From contig DIYH01000017.1 in the NCBI GenBank assembly GCA_002435755.1, positions 1 through 64,000 on the forward strand: DNA of 64,000 nucleotides. The letters run 5' to 3'. Made by a program: the position numbers and the translations under genes. How positions within the stretch are numbered: the stretch's first letter is position 1; every line of letters begins with the position of its first letter. Positions 63,343 to 64,000 of this stretch are shown here, in pieces. The notes beneath the pieces are model-generated. The model searched no databases and was not told the DNA's origin. It worked only from the letters and a program-made list of their open reading frames with translations. This DNA comes from Flammeovirgaceae bacterium UBA6059. Lineage in GTDB: Bacteria > Bacteroidota > Bacteroidia > Cytophagales > Cyclobacteriaceae.

Positions 63343-63696
63343 ATGGGTAATAATTCTCGTATTCTACTTTGTGGTAGGAAAGGGACCATCAGGGACGCCA
63401 TTTCAAAAGCCTTAAAAGGCGAAAATAAGGTTGAATCCTTAGATTTGATCGAGCCTGAAGATCTAAGAAATGGGTTCGAAACTGATTTGCTGTTTGTTCT
63501 TTTGATTGGAACTGAAGTAACAGACTCTTTTTTCGAAATGATTACCAGATTTGAGTGTACCAAAATAGCTCTACATACTTTCGACAGTGAAATTGTACGA
63601 GAAGACTACATCAAAAAAGGATTTGATGAGTACATTTCCCTCTTTGACTTTTTGGACGATTCAGGTCCAGTGATAGACGGATTCATTCATCAATAA
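63343..63696 (+). CDS. Receiver-like protein without the phosphorylation aspartate
   Basis: 117 residues. The alternating strand and helix pattern (RILLCGRKGTIRDAISKALK, then TDLLFVLLIGTEVTDSFFEM, KIALHTFDSEIVREDYIKKG, FDEYISLFDFLDD) resembles a response-regulator receiver domain. The usual aspartate at the end of strand 3 is absent (LLFVLLIG), so phosphorylation is unlikely. No output domain follows. It may be a stand-alone partner or a decoy receiver; this is inference. An in-frame TAG just upstream fixes the start. Confidence 0.45.
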   Translation: MGNNSRILLCGRKGTIRDAISKALKGENKVESLDLIEPEDLRNGFETDLLFVLLIGTEVTDSFFEMITRFECTKIALHTFDSEIVREDYIKKGFDEYISLFDFLDDSGPVIDGFIHQ

Positions 63697-63720
63697 GCAT
63701 ACGGACTTTATCTTAATGAG

Positions 63721-63867
63721 CTAATTGACAGCCATAGCCAACATCAAAGTGAGCAACCACATGGCTGATATGTAGGTGGTAACCAGACTCCAGGTGTTGT
63801 TTTTTGCCTCTTGGTTTATTGGATCATTGATTTTTATATTCTGAGGTTTCATATTAGTCGTTTTCAT
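63721..63867 (-). CDS. Small single-pass membrane protein
   Basis: 48 residues from the ATG at 63867 (frame open to 63903, which adds only basic residues). A polar half (MKTTNMKPQNIKINDPINQE, then AKNNTWSL) is followed by a C-terminal hydrophobic helix (VTTYISAMWLLTLMLAMAVN). No family recognised. It converges with the receiver-like gene 24 bases away. Confidence 0.4.
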   Translation of the reverse strand: MKTTNMKPQNIKINDPINQEAKNNTWSLVTTYISAMWLLTLMLAMAVN

Positions 63868-64000
63868 AAGGATAAATTTGAGAATAGTTTGTTTTTTAAT
63901 CATTCGTTAAATCTTGTAAATTGAATAATAAGCATATTACCTAACTGATAGACAGTAGCTACAACCTCCGAGCTCCGACCTAGACAAGTATCATCCAGGT

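Noticed and set aside
63900..64000. Minus-strand frame open to the window edge (about 33 codons)
   Set aside because: Too short to judge, no recognisable motif; could be the end of a gene outside the window or chance.
1..64000. tRNA, rRNA, CRISPR array, insertion sequence, prophage or classical defence system
   Set aside because: None could be seen: no T-loop pattern in the gaps, no regular short repeats with spacers, no transposase, integrase or nuclease-helicase defence cassettes.

Overview
The window looks like chromosomal DNA of a free-living, probably marine member of the Bacteroidota, most likely a Cytophagales-type bacterium. The evidence is the set of families present (DUF5916, DUF3127, DUF2452, DUF2911 and DUF4268 proteins, SprB-type repeats, an AraC regulator fused to a membrane domain). 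Several good matches to the Bacteroidota promoter (TTG/TTTG, 16-19 bases, TAnnTTTG), frequent TTG/GTG starts and mostly weak ribosome binding sites agree with this. No rRNA, tRNA, CRISPR array, insertion sequence or phage gene was seen. Most of the window reads as core or metabolic chromosome rather than an island.

Layout. 1-4 kb: the 3' end of a large modular surface protein and a DUF5916 outer-membrane protein, sharing a bidirectional terminator. 4-11 kb: RNA helicase, DUF3127 protein, a cysteine-free ArsC-fold protein, DNA polymerase IV, small envelope proteins, a SprB-repeat/cytochrome lipoprotein and a deoxynucleoside kinase. 11-20 kb: ROK sugar kinase lacking its zinc cysteines, YheT-like hydrolase, L-2-hydroxyglutarate oxidase, EF-hand protein, CoA-transferase plus rhodanese, sulfatase, short-chain dehydrogenase. 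20-35 kb: TfoX-like protein, PhoD phosphatase, amino-acid permease, GMC oxidoreductase, DUF2911 protein, a PhyH/DUF4268 pair, a Rof-like protein, sugar isomerase-like protein, SlyD, M24 peptidase, MsrA. 35.4-41.5 kb: a minus-strand block of five genes, mostly exported (TolB-type propeller lipoprotein, a beta-lactamase-fold protein with its catalytic motifs lost, amidohydrolase, alpha/beta hydrolase, acetyltransferase), behind a good promoter containing a palindrome. 41.7-46 kb: a membrane AraC regulator with a metal-binding head, a lipocalin-like secreted protein, a decayed uracil-DNA glycosylase gene, a divergent M19 dipeptidase and MsrB. 46-51.7 kb: a complete RND efflux operon (adaptor, pump, TolC). 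52-61 kb: a cell-wall block with PBP4-type DacB, then a tightly overlapping operon of DUF1611/DgcN, dipeptide epimerase and a NagZ-beta-lactamase fusion, then a cysteine-cluster protein and a class A beta-lactamase-type lipoprotein. 61-64 kb: HemN and small genes of unknown function.

How the genes work together. The clearest functional unit is the wall or D-amino-acid block. NagZ cuts GlcNAc from muropeptides, the epimerase converts L-Ala-D-Glu (or N-acyl-D-Glu), DgcN-type DUF1611 acts on D-Glu, and three penicillin-binding or beta-lactamase-fold serine enzymes lie nearby. The 35-41 kb block and the membrane AraC/lipocalin pair are the least explained parts and the best candidates for undescribed biology. 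The uracil-DNA glycosylase remnant at 43.8-44.3 kb is invisible as a single open frame but readable by eye. Assignments are from motifs and family memory only; no searches were run.
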